Shown piece by piece: positions 33,655 to 47,610 of a stretch of 64,000 bases of DNA. Location of the stretch: NCBI RefSeq assembly GCF_907165205.1, contig NC_058196.1, positions 13,186,501-13,250,500 of the forward strand. Reading direction: 5' to 3'. The position numbers and the translations under genes are program-made. Positions within the stretch are counted from its first letter, which is position 1. Every line of letters begins with the position of its first letter. Origin of the DNA: Coccinella septempunctata. Its lineage: Eukaryota > Arthropoda > Insecta > Coleoptera > Coccinellidae. The notes under the pieces were generated by a model. That model was not told the origin of the DNA, ran no database searches, and was given only the letters and a program-made list of their open reading frames with translations.

Positions 33655-35887
33655 TGGCCGTTTTCAATAACCTATCAATCAAAACGTTGGATAGATATGT
33701 ACTAGGGATAGACCAATCTGTCCTTTTGTGCTTGTTTACGTTTCAATATTCTATCTGCAGATAACGATACTTACTGGCCCCAGCGATCTATCCCTTCCTC
33801 TGAAATGAGGTCAGATAGACAACCAGAGATAGAAACTTTCATTTTATATGCACCTACCTGCGTTTCAAAAAAATTTGAAGTAAACCATCGATTGTAAAAA
33901 GTATCTCCGGTAGTTCAGTTTTTTGATCTGTCGAGTTCGAGCAGTAAGGGGTAGAGATAAGCGTTGGAAATTGTTATCAGGGTGCATTTCAGTGCTGTTT
34001 TCTTGACAAATAAATTGTAATTAACTTTGAGAAATGGATTATTTGAGTAGCGACGACAGCAGCATGGAATTATTAGAGATGATTGATGAGTTAGATGAAG
34101 AAAGTGAATCGGAAGAGACCATAATACAAAAAGTACATAAAGCACGAGTTGATTAGATGATTATTTTGAATGAATACGAGTTCACATGTAGAATTCAACT
34201 GAGCAAAGGTGCTGTGAGTGAATTATTGGATTCAATTAATCCATATTTGAGGGCGCAATGTGGGAAATTTGAAACCGAAGAGTTGAAGGATTCGGTCAAT
34301 CGGCTCCAACTCTCCTCTTTCAATTTATTGTTGGTAGCATTAATAGCTCTGCTGGTAATAACCCCATCAGCTGCTACAAATTCTACCAAACGCATGGCCT
34401 TTTTTTAGTCATTGGTTTTGATTTAGGCTGAAAAAATCATTGCCTTCAGAACTTGAAATTAATGAAAAATGAATATCGATAACAACGGCGCTTTTATTTG
34501 AAGGTACTTACGGTTGAGGAATTCATTTTCAAGTATTGCGTGGTTGAGAATCTCGATCAACAATTATTGTGATGTATTTATTGCCGTATACACCTTTCAT
34601 CGAACGACGTTTAAGCATAGAATCTCTATGGGAAAAAAAAGCGTTAAGGAATTAAGCTCGTTTAATGAAACGGTGCATACGGGTATGTAGTCATACACAC
34701 GATTAACCTTTTATATATAATCTTAAAATATTTACACTTTCTAACACACTCCAATATCCCAAACGCTAGAAATGAATTAATGATGTGAGGTCTTATATAA
34801 GTGTTCTGTGGTCTGAGCTGAATAGATTCCTATCTATCCTTGCCTTGAGATAGATAACGTCAAACCATAATTGTGAAATGCTAAGATGTCTAAAACTGTG
34901 GTGTATTCACTGATTCGATTTTGTTTTTAATTTCGTGGAGATATCGGATCAGTTTCATTTTTCCCACGGTAGGTAGCGCTGTTCAGAATTTGACAGAGCA
35001 TTGTCAACAGATATTTGAAAATTATTTGAATACTTTCGTACGACTTACGAATATGTTGTATTTATAAGCGATTATTGGTGTGTGAAAACGTATTAGTTTC
35101 GAGAAAGGGATGTAGAACATTCATTTATTCAACATGACAATCAAGAACTACAGCTAAGAATTCGATGTTGTTGGAATTTGAGGCAGAACCAAATCAGATG
35201 AATGAACATTCGGGGCGGATATAGCTATAGCAACTTCAGCAATATTTCAAAGAAACTGTATTGGAAATACGTAATGTGAATTGCGGGCATGTATTGAGAA
35301 ACAGAAATACATAAATCTATTCTAGTCTGTTCTTCAAATATTCTTCATGAGTAGATATAGTGAAAATTCCCTTTCCGTCAACTGAATATATTGGACATTT
35401 GACCAATCAACTGTGTTTTATCAAAATCATACTGAATTACCCCCCTCATGAATTCAATTCGTGAAACGGAAATTATCTTGAAGAAGAATAGTAAATACTC
35501 CTTCGAACCCTCATTCAATAGTGTTGAAATATTGACAGATTTGTTTTTGCAACAGCTGACAAAATGAGCCAGTTCATATTTTGAATTCTTTGATCGATGT
35601 TCGATATTAACGCAAAACAAAACAAAACGAGAGAGTATCATTGGACTTCCTTAGGTAGAACAAGGATAGAACGAAGCAAATGACATGGTGGCGCCGCCAC
35701 GAAACTGATCCCATATCCCCGATTTTCTGAAATGTTGATGCTTGCAAAAAGTTACAAGTGCACACACCAGTGTTTTAGACATCTTATGAAATGCAAACTA
35801 TAGATAGATAAATACAAGGATAGATAGGCAGACAAACTGGAGATAGCGATCTATCCCTTATCTTGGATAGGTTATTGAAAACGGCCG
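33655..35887 (+). mobile_element. PIF/Harbinger element inserted in the Crypton-type gene
   Basis: The TIRs GGCCGTTTTCAATAACCTAT are present at both ends (terminal base T versus C) and TAA is duplicated (33,652-33,654; 35,888-35,890). Inside are a Harbinger-like transposase remnant (34,034-34,408) and a complete family B element (34,882-35,786). The DDE nuclease is missing, so it is defective. Confidence 0.9.
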
Positions 35888-38800
35888 TAAATCAAAAAGT
35901 GCTTACGAAAATATGTATGCGGTCTATAACAAGTGGTGTAAAACGAAGAAAATTGTGAAATCGACAGAAGACAGTATTCTGGCTTACTTCAATAGTGAAT
36001 TGAAATCTTACAAAAGTTGTTCGCTATGGACTTATTACTCATTGTTACGAGCAACAATCAATTTGAATGAAGGGATAGAAATAAGTACATTTCCCAGCGT
36101 CATACCTTACCTAAACAAAAGGACACAAACCCAAAAAATCCTTGACCCTAAGTAAACAAGATGAATTTCTATCTGCAGCAGATGAAAAGCAAATGATTAA
36201 GCAAGGTATACTCTATTCACTTTTATTTTAGCAGTCGGTTGGCCATGGAAATTTGACACATTTCACTCTGTATAGGGAACTCTAACGATTTGTCAAAATC
36301 ATCTAAGCGTTCTTTGCCGTGGGTCACACAAGCATTTCCCTCCATTGATTCGCATGCTGTTTTGGTCTAGTATTGTGTTAGGTGCATGTTTTTGGAACAA
36401 ATGTTCTTCCCGACGTTAGATTAGAGTGATAAGACTAAATTTTTCTCAGAAATGCCTCTTTGTAGTGATACTAAAAAGCATTGTGTGCCCCACGTTAACG
36501 AACAATCAGCTGATTTTGACAAATCGTTAGAGTACTCTATAGTACGAAAATGTGGGGTTATGACGCTTGTCAAAACATTTTTGGGTTTTAAATCAACGCT
36601 ATGTTGCCCGTTCTACGTGAAAGTTTCTGTGATTACGTATTTTATCACAATGTCGAATCTCTTCGGAAAATATATAGTGCATACTATGCACTAGCTTGAG
36701 GATAGTTAATGTTGGTTATCTTCTTTGGCTAAAGTTTGAATACGTTACATCAGTTGCAGATTTCAAAAATATTAACCCGAAGATGAAATGCATAAGATGC
36801 AGTGGATAATTACAAGAATGTTAAATTCTTCAACAAAAATCATCTTGCATCAATATAAATTAAAGGAATTAAAGGAAGTTTCAAGTCTTGATGAACTTCA
36901 CCTTTGAACAAAAATTTCACATGAATAAACCATTATAGCAGGACAACTGGCGCGTATTTGTGGCTGTTCATCTTGATACATTAATATAATAATAATAATT
37001 AGGTATTTATTGGTATCTTAAGACATTTACTATGCATAGGACAAGTCAAATGAAAAATAGAAAAATCAATTTTCGGGAACTTCTTCTACGATGAAATTCA
37101 TCGAAAATGCTGTAGTAAATTTTTCGCATTAATTCACTCAAACATAAAATTCTCAAATGGAGTATATCTTTCAGTACCGGTAGATTCGGGTGACTTGGGA
37201 GAGTCCTGTAACTTGGGACAATTACCCCCCTTGCAGATTTCTTTGTTTCTTTTTTAAATTTGAGTTTCAATATCTATATTTACTTTCGCTGTAATAATGG
37301 TACATCATTTAATTTCCTTATCGAATTCCAACTATATAATCACAAATTCTAATTTTTCGAAACAATGCATCGTCTCAAGTCACCTATTTCATTTGAGAGT
37401 TAAGAAAACAATGAATTATAACTTGTGTCCAAAGCCTCCCAACTCGGTGGGTGACTTGGGACAAGTATATTTATAAGACTATTTCAGGATGAGTGTTGAT
37501 TAAAAGCACAACTGAGTTTCTCTGTAAAAGAGATTTTTGTTTTTAATATTTACATAATTCATTTGATATAAACATAATGTACAAAATCTTACCTGTAAAA
37601 GAGAAACGACATTTAATGCTTATAATTACAATATGTCATCAATCTCTTACGACAGGGAATAGAATGAGATGATAAAAATCACAGAACAAAACTGACTCAA
37701 GTCATAACAATCAAAATAAAGGAATAAATTTTCTTTACATCACCCCCCATGGGGAAGAAAGTATTCACAACATATTATTCATGCGGCTTCTTTTCTAGTT
37801 TTTATTTTTTAGTGCAGGGATTAGTTTGGATATATGAAAAAGGTTTGACTCGGATTTCCTGTGACCGGTATTAACCCTATAAATCGAAGGCGATAGTTTT
37901 TCGACAATCTCATATGGTCCAATTCTCAGTTCGTCAAGTTTCTTCCTATTTAATCTGTTTCCATTTTCAACAAACACCATGTCATCAACATTGAGTTCAA
38001 GATGTTCACGACCTTTATTATAGATTTTCTCGTTATATTCATGATTTTTTAATGTGTTTTTTAATGAAATTTTTCTATCTTCAGTTAAAGTTTGCTCAGA
38101 AATGTTCTCTTTTAATTCCTTAGGCAAAACAGTGGCATCTGTACCATTCAACAAATACGATGGTGGGTACTGTGTGACTGTATGCACTGTGTCATTATAT
38201 TTTTGTACACATTCCTGAGCAACAGACGTCCAAGCTTTCTTTTTCTCATCTTCATTAATTTTACACCTGATTTTATTTATTAAGGTTTGATTCAATCTCT
38301 CATTCAAACCATTAGAAAAGGGTGAATTCACAGCAGTGAATATCAAATTTATGCGTTTTTTATTCAAAAATTCTTTGAATTCCTTTGAATTAATGCCTGG
38401 ATATTGATCTGTGAGCACAGTTCCAATTTTTTCCGCATCTCCAATGTTATTCACCAATTTAATGAAATCGTTTGCGTGTTGGGTTTTTGAAGTAAGGATA
38501 TAGGCAAATCTGGTGAAGTGATCAACTAGTAAATGCATGTATTTTTTCGTTGATCGAGATCCTCCAAAACCTCCGATTGTATCGATCGACATGATTTCGA
38601 ATGGTTTTGTGGTTGGCCCTAAATGAGACAATAATCCAAACTTTTTTTGACCTCTTGTTTTATTTTTGATGCATATCTTGCAATTTTTGCACACAGATTT
38701 TATATTTTCCGTTAAATTTTTTGCCGTATAATATGGTCCAATCATTTTTTGCATCTGTTTTATTCCTATATGACATAAAGTCTTATGCATATTTTCCATA

Positions 38801-41800
38801 AATTTCCTACAGAAATTTTCTGACAATATGATTTTCTCCTTTTTTCGAATTTTTTTATAGTGAACATTGTGTTTAGTTATTAATTGTGATTTTTTCCTTT
38901 GCACATATGGGTTTCTTTTTTGATCTTCCAAGATATCCTCTAGTTTTATCAAATTCACAACTTTTAATTGTTCCTCCATATTGTCATCTGCTTCCAAAAC
39001 AGGATTTCTGCTGAGACAGTCAGCTTCGGTATTATTTTTACCAGGAGAATATTTGATATCAAAGTCATATTGTGATAGGTAGTACGCAAGGTCTCCAAGT
39101 TCCTCGTCAGTCCTTGATTTCAAATTCATATTTTCCAAAGGTTTATGGTCCGAAAAAACTGTGAACTTCCTTCCTATCAATTTATGTTGCCAATATTTTA
39201 CACATTCTTTAATGGCCAAGCATTCTAAGTAAATTGCCTTCTTTTTTTTTTGCACCTCATTGAGTTTTTTCGAAAAGTATGCCACTGGTTTTTCTTCTCC
39301 ATTTTCCTGTGGTTGCTTAAGTACTCCACCTACTCCCAGTAAACTTGCATCTGTATATATGTATATGGGGAGACTTGGGTCAAAAATTGTTAATACTGGC
39401 TGGGTAGGTACATAGTAAATCCTTCAATTTATCGAATGACTCTTGACATTCTTTTGTCCAAATAAAAGGTTTTCCCTTTCTGAGGAGATTGTGTAAAGGA
39501 TCTAGCGTTATAGCTGTGTTTGGTACATACTTGTGATAAAAATTTATTTTACCTAAAAATTGTCTAACATTTTTTTGAGTCTTGGGCACTGGAAAGTTTC
39601 TTATTGAGGTTAAATTGTCTTTTAATGGCTTTACAGAATTGTTCTCAATTATATGACCTAGATATTTTACAGAATCAACTGCAAATCTACATTTTACAAA
39701 TTTTAACCTGAATCCTTCTGTTTTGATTGCTTGAAACAATTGTGTCAAATGATCGATATGTTCTGAGAATGTTTTTGAGAAGATCAAAATATCATCAATG
39801 TAGCACACAGTAAATCCGGAAAGTTTGTGTTTTCTTATTATATTGCCCATTATTCTTTGGAATATCGCTGGCGACGTTTTGAGACCAAACGGTAAACATG
39901 TCCATTGAAAATGGCCCTCTTGAGTAACAAAAGCCGTCTTTGGTCTGTCTGTGACCCTTAGCGGTATAGACCAAAAGGCCGAATTTATGTCAAGCGATGA
40001 GAAAAACTTACAATCTCTCGTTTTTTCAGTTAGATCTTCGATTAGCGGGAATGGTTGAGACTGAGGAACTACTATTTTATTTAGGTCTCGAAAGTCTATA
40101 CACAGTCTTGATCTTTTGTTTTCGTCCCTTTTTAACGCTAATGTTACTGGAGCTGCGAAAGGACTATACGATTCTTCTACGAGTTTTTTGTCCAGCAACT
40201 TGGCGATTTGCTGTTCAATTTCTTTCCTATCTTCGATTGTACAGCGATATGGCCTCTTACTGCAATATTTTTCTTCAAGTAGATCAATATGTGCTTCATA
40301 ACCCGATACCGTGCCCACATCGTACTTGTCTTTAGCAAAAACAGATAAATTTTGTTGTATCAGTTCATCTATTATTGATTGCTGATCATAGTTCAGGTGA
40401 TTGACATGAATTTCGAAATGTTTTGTCTCGATGTTCTCATTGAAATTGATCAAATATTCACCTCCATTCATATCAATTTTACTTTCAACAGCTTTTGAAG
40501 AACCGTGTTCTTCATATTTTTCATTCATTATTTCTTTGGAAATGGTAACATGTCTTATTGGATTTCTTTGATTAATTTCTAAATTTTCATTTTGTGTTAA
40601 ACAGAAACTTTTTATACAATCTAAACCAATCAGAAAATCATAATCGAAGTTTGTTTTATCTATAACGAAAATATTCATTTTCTTTTCCATATCAAAAATT
40701 TTCACATTAAGTGATACCATACCACTTGCTTGTTTAACGCCATTAATCGTTTTCAAATTAGTTTTATTGAAATAACGTTTATTTTTATTAACCACTTTCA
40801 ACAATCTAGAGTTGATAAGAGACACATTCGAACCGGAATCGTAGACACCAAATATGTTAACGTTTTTATTCAATACTAATTTCACTTTGATCAATGGCGG
40901 CACTACAAGTTTTTTGGATCCTCATCTTGAAGTTCGCATTCTATTTCTGAGTTATTAACAATTTTGATTTGATTTTTTTGATTTGATCGTTTGTCCTTTT
41001 CATTGAACCAACAAGAAGATTCTAAATGATAACGAACTCCCTTTTTCAGTTTTTCACAAATGCTACATTTATGTTTCTTTTCTGGGTTTGGTTTTGCATC
41101 AGATTTTTGTTTCAATGTTCTATTCTTGACAAGATGTTCTAACCTCCCAATTTCATTGAACAAATCTTGTGTTTCCAAAATTTCCTCTCTGTTAATCCTA
41201 TCCACAATGAAATTGGGCAGGCCAGCAGCGATTAAGTCTATTAGAGTTCCCTGGTCAACTTTTTTTCTTACCTCTAGTATTAGTTTTTCTTTTTTCACAG
41301 CATATTCCAGTAGAGAGCCAGTTTGGTATTTAAAAAATATCGCATACCTACTAGCAGACCAGCCCTTGTTAGCGTAAGTTTGGCAAAAATTTTTCCTCCA
41401 ATCTGACCATTCAGAATCAAATGTTAGTTTTATCATCATGGAATTATACCAGTCCACACATGATTTCTCCAGAAACAATCTGAATATCTCAATTTTTTCC
41501 CTATCATCAGTAATTTCAAATCTATCGCATTCTTTTTCAAAAACTTCAAGCCATTGATATGAATCTGTAGTTCTACCATCATATTTTTCAAGAACAAATC
41601 TCTCGGCTGCTTGCCTCACATTCTGTTTCTTCTGTTTCTCTTGATTTTTCACCAGTTTTTCCAAGATTTTGACCATAGGATTGCTTTCATCCAATATTTG
41701 GGTAGTGTTAGATGAACAATTGCTTATTTGTTGATTTGCTTCATCTAAGTACATATCCATGAAAACCATGTTACCGTCTTCATCGAAGTAGGTTTTTTTA

Positions 41801-44800
41801 ATATCTTCTGTTAAGGCTATCCAAACATTCCTGTATTGATGTCTTCGTTTTAAGGTATTCTTGATTATTGTAAAATTCTTTGTAGCACAGATTTCTTTAT
41901 GGAAGAATGCCACTTGAAAATCTTCTGGTATCAAAAATATTCTGCCATCTTCAGTGTTGATAGAAGTTACGGCAATGTGATTTGATTTTCCATCTTGAGA
42001 GGGTTTTACTTCAAAGGTGAACCTTAGTTTAGACATCTTCGTCTTCAATTTGTCAAGAAATGTCGTTTTATAAGACTATTTCAGGATGAGTGTTGATTAA
42101 AAGCACAACTGAGTTTCTCTGTAAAAGAGATTTTTGTTTTTATTATTTACATAATTCATTTGATATAAACATAATGTACAAAATCTTACCTGTAAAAGAG
42201 AAACGACATTTAATGCTTATAATTACAATATGTCATCAATCTCTTACGACAGGGAATAGAATGAGATGATAAAAATCACAGAACAAAACTGACTCAAGTC
42301 ATAACAATCAAAATAAAGGAATAAATTTTCTTTACATATTTTTTATCTTTTTTAAATTATATCCGAATTCTGAAACATGGTATATATCCTAATCAATAGT
42401 GTGAGTCATTTAGCATATTTGAACCTCTTTCCCACATGAAAATATTTCACCGTTTTTGAAATATGACAAGTTGAATTTCAAAATCGTCCCAAGTCACCCG
42501 AATCTACGGTATTTTATTTTTTACAGTTCTGTTACAATAGATTAATTCTTTTAGGATATCTTCAGATTTGTCGTTGCTGGTGCATGCCGACGCGACGAAT
42601 TGGTTTCTCTAACTACAACTGCTGACCTGCAGTACATGGTAGTGAAACGTATTTCTTAGTAAAACTTACCGAAAAAAAATCAAAAAGATAAATCATTCGT
42701 CATACTCCCTGGTGAAATGCAGAATTTGGACTTTAGAAATAATCAGGAGGTATATGCGTCGTCGACCAGCTCATATTACCCACAGACGATTTTTTATGAA
42801 TTATATGAAGGTATAAAAGGAAAATGCACTGTGCAACCAGTTGGAATGCACAAAATTGCCAGAGTACCAAGCAGTTTCTCGATTTGGAAAATCCGTCTTC
42901 ATATACCGGGCACTGTTTTAGACGAACATCGGCAACTATATTAGCAAATTCCGGGGCTTCAATGGAAAGTATTGAGCTGCTGGGGGGCTGGCGTTCGTCA
43001 GCCGTAGCGGAAGGCTACATAGATGAATCGGAAAGTAGTAAGATAAGAATATTTGGCCAGGAAGTAGTTGGTGCTAACTTTGTCCGAGGTAGTAGCAATG
43101 ATGAAGCATCAAGAGTATTTCAGATCGAAAACTGTGCTCCACTTCGAGCTCGACTTCATCAAGCATGTACCTAACAAAGCACGTGTTTTTAATATTCACT
43201 ACCACACTAATGCTTGGAATAGTTCAAATTCATAATTTTGTTTTTAGGTCGAAGTTAAATTCTTATTCCTTGAACAAGTTTATATTTACTGGAAAGAATG
43301 TCCAATTATAGACACTAAACGAATTCATAAATAAAGTGTTCATGATGCAGTCGAACATAAAAGTATTTATCAGTATTTCACGTCCCTTTATCAAGTTGAG
43401 TATTGCTAAAAATGTTCAGAATTCCCCAAAAGTTTATTGATAGAGAATATGCGGACGGAAAGGGAAGGGAAGGACCCCAACGTCCCCAACATTGGCCTGT
43501 TTGATCCCCTGATCTTACACTCCTCCATTTCTTTCTTTAGGGTTATTAGAAGAACTAGTTCAATGGAAGAGATATCCCGACTATGGAACAATTTAGGGCT
43601 GTGTCGATCAGGGTATTTTCGTAACCCGGGTCAATCGCGACCCACTGGCTCAGGGATCGGGTCAAAAGATTCGATAATTTCGATCACATAACCCGAATAT
43701 GCTAACTCAAGTCATTTGTCGTGTATCAAACCTGTTCAAATGTGATCGGGCTCAGAAATGAAAAGGGGTTCTATGTTGTGGTCTGAAATGATTTCAACCA
43801 GTTTTTCATAATATATAAAATGTATTTACAATTGATATTTTATCAATTATCATACACCTAATTCGATCATTTCGAACATTCGATTACAAAACCCGATTTT
43901 GTTATATCGCATTGACTCATTCACCGACTATCGAGCCTGTTGAAATGTTATTCAGTTTCGAGTTTAAAGATCGACTCAAGAAATGAATTTTTTAATTAAA
44001 GATGAATTTTTATGATAGAACATCGTAATTAGGAAATGCTTCAAATGTTTTTTATACAGAAAAAATATTTACAATTCACACTTACCCCAATAAGTCTCAT
44101 AATCGAATTTGAATTCCCTGCATTCTTAAAACTCTATCAAGAAGTATGGCTAGTGAGAATAAATTTCGAAATTGATTTTGAACTGATCAAATAAAGTGGT
44201 GAAAAATGGAAAAACTGTGCTCTATATTGTATTTATAACTATTCGAATATTTAGGAATGGAAAATAAAGACGAATGAGTTTTGCTGAAAGTGTATTTACG
44301 TTTACATTATATTTATTACGAATCCTGATGTAAGGGAAAAAATTTTTATTGGATAAAATATATACCATATACATATATTCAAGTTCAATTATAATTCAGA
44401 AAAAGAATTTGTGAGGCTTAAGGCTGCTTCTTTTTGTGTTCAACACTTGGCCAGCTTTTGAAAAAACCCTTTCACATGGCACAGAAGTAGCTGGCACACA
44501 TAATCGGCGCTTCATTGAAATATATAAATTTGGATATAATAATTTACGCCACGATTGAAGAGGATCATCAGTTCTCTTGATTAGTGGCTCATTCAAATAT
44601 TTATCAATTTCAATTATACTGACTGCGGTGGGGTTTCGGATTATATCCTTCTCCACTTCCTGGTCAAATTCCGTCCAGACGTTCAAACTTTCTGCATTGT
44701 TTGATGCATGGGGTAACTGCTCTGATATTTCTGGTACATTATCCTCAGCAACAATCAATGCTCGCAATTTGGATTTGATGGATCTGAAGCACTGTTCATA

Positions 44801-47285
44801 TTTATCCCTACTCAAGAATCCATGTTTTTTAAATCTGGGATCCAGTAGAGCAGCATCTGTCACCAGAGGATTATTTTCTATATCACCAAATCTATTGATC
44901 AACTGATCACGGAGAATATAGAGGAACCTCAAATATTCATCAGGACCATTCTTCTGAATCGCTCTCTCCACATGGTTTTTTATGATTTTAACCAGAACCA
45001 TCACCTTATAGATGGACACTAATTTCTCAGCGCTCATCTCATTAAATAACCTTAGTACTTCCATACTCTTTTCCAGGAGTACCCAATGATCAGGTGACAA
45101 TGTGTTGAGCCTCGGCTGTTCTATGGCCAGTGCACTTAAAACGGCATCTTTTATTTTCACTAATCTTCCTACCATATCATAGGTAGAATTCCACCTTGTT
45201 ATCACACTTTGTTTCAATTTGAGTGGTGGCAAATCCATCTGTTTTTGAATTGAAGCAAGTTTGCTGCAAGCTGATGAGCTATGTTTTAAATATTGTACGA
45301 TAGCCTTCACCTCATCTATTTGTTCTTTTAACGTGTCCATACTATTTTGAACTACTAAATTCAGGGTATGCGCGAAACAGGGAAATTGCCGCCAATTTGT
45401 TGTGATGAACAGCAGCAACTATATTGGCAGCATTATCGGTTATAATTCCACTGATCTTATGAGAAATTCTCCATTTTGTGGCTTCGGTCATTAGAAAATT
45501 TGATAGATTTGCTGCAGTGTGTCGCTCATGGAAGTCATGTGCAGCCTAAAAGAACACTTTTCAACTGAGATTCCTTGGTGATGAAATGAGCGGTAAGAGC
45601 TATATAGCTCACATTATTCAACGATGTCCATCCATCTGTCGTAAGGCATATCGCATCGGCTTCTCTGATCACTTCTTGGACATTTTCCTTCGTCGTCTGG
45701 TGGATTCTGGGAATTAAACTGGATGATAAGGTTTTTTTAGTTGGTAATGTATATGACGGTTTTATCATCTTATGCATGTTTTTAAATTCAGGCTCTTCGA
45801 CAATAGAAAATGGGTGAAATCGAGGGTGAAATCCTTTAACGATAAATTTAACAATTTGTTACCGATGGGTAATGGTCTAGTTATGTTATTTGCACTGGTG
45901 GCTGTGCTACAGGACGCCGAAATAGAGACGTAGAAGAAGACGAGGAGGTTGGCTCTGCAGAGTTTGAGTATGAACATGAAGCCTGGCATGTTTTTGTGAG
46001 CTGCTAGTGCTTGTTGACTCGGGGGTTGTTTCGGCAACAGGATTCACAATATTCATATGAGGGAGCAAGGGTTGCTCAATTGCTACGGTCCAATGTATTT
46101 TCTTCATGTTTCAGTTCAAATTTCCAGTTCCACCGCCACTATAACTGATCATTTTTGAACAATACTCACATTTTGCCTTCTCACTGTTCACCATTTTGAA
46201 GTGTTTCCATATAGCACTCCTTTTTCTTGCAAGTTCTGACATTTTTGGAGAAAAAAATTAATAACTAATTTGTCCATCACTTCCAAACTTATCACTACCA
46301 GAATGTCAGTGTAAATATTAACAGTCAATATAGTTCCAATGACACAAGCACAGTTCAGTAGAGCGAGAATTAAAAAAAAATCAGTTTAAAAACGTCGAAC
46401 GAGAAAATAGGACTCCGAAGATCAGTTCACAGGTCGTAGATAACGATGCAACTGATCTTCATCTGTATCTGTAATGCAAGAACCGAAAATTTTTTTTGCC
46501 AAAATGTCTTCCAGATGGTGCCAAAATTCGTCAACTGAAATGTTCGGCAAAAATCATAAAAAAAGTATGGTGCTGAAACTTCGATTGGGTTTCTACAAAT
46601 CCACTCAGTGGCAATATTTTTCAATTTTGCCAGATGTTTGAGATCTATTTTCAGAATAGTCGTGTAAGAAATGGTCTGCTTAATGTACCTATAGCTATAA
46701 AACCTAAAAAATATTTTGTATAGGCTGAAATATTTTTGGGAATTTTGAATCTTTGAAATTATAAATTCTATCTATAATGGTTTAGTGGCTCTGTTAACTA
46801 TCGGCAAATGTGACATGTATATTTCGAGTTTGTTGGGCTATTTTCATATATATTAAGAATTATCAAGGTAAAGAAAAATTTTGTCTTGAAGCTTATTCAT
46901 AATGGTAGACATGAAAATTTTTTTCATTCATTCAATTTCTCGTGATTCTGGCCGAACATCTAAATAAATCGTTGAAAATAGAATAAATGTGTGCTTTCAC
47001 CTACCTAGTCTGGTTTGTATTGTAGGTGATTGAAATTATCCAAAATTAGCCAATAAAATGAATAAGGATCTTGTCGGCATGTGCTTTCTTCACTTCGAAT
47101 TAGAATATTTTTTGCAGCTATTCCGATGCTTACCACCATTCTGGCAATTTTCAAAATATGAATATTTTCTCTGAATTTAAAAATTGCCAATCCCTAATAT
47201 TAGGGATTACCTAGGTAGTGAAGGGCACCAAGCATTTTTTTTTCTGTTAAATTAGTGTGCCATGAAAATGGCTGTCCTTTTTCTG

Positions 47286-47357
<72 letters not shown>

Positions 47358-47557
47358 NNNNNNNNNNNNNNNNNNNNNNNNNNNNNNNNNNNNNNNNNNN
47401 NNNNNNNNNNNNNNNNNNNNNNNNNNNNNNNNNNNNNNNNNNNNNNNNNNNNNNNNNNNNNNNNNNNNNNNNNNNNNNNNNNNNNNNNNNNNNNNNNNNN
47501 NNNNNNNNNNNNNNNNNNNNNNNNNNNNNNNNNNNNNNNNNNNNNNNNNNNNNNNNN

Positions 47558-47610
<53 letters not shown>
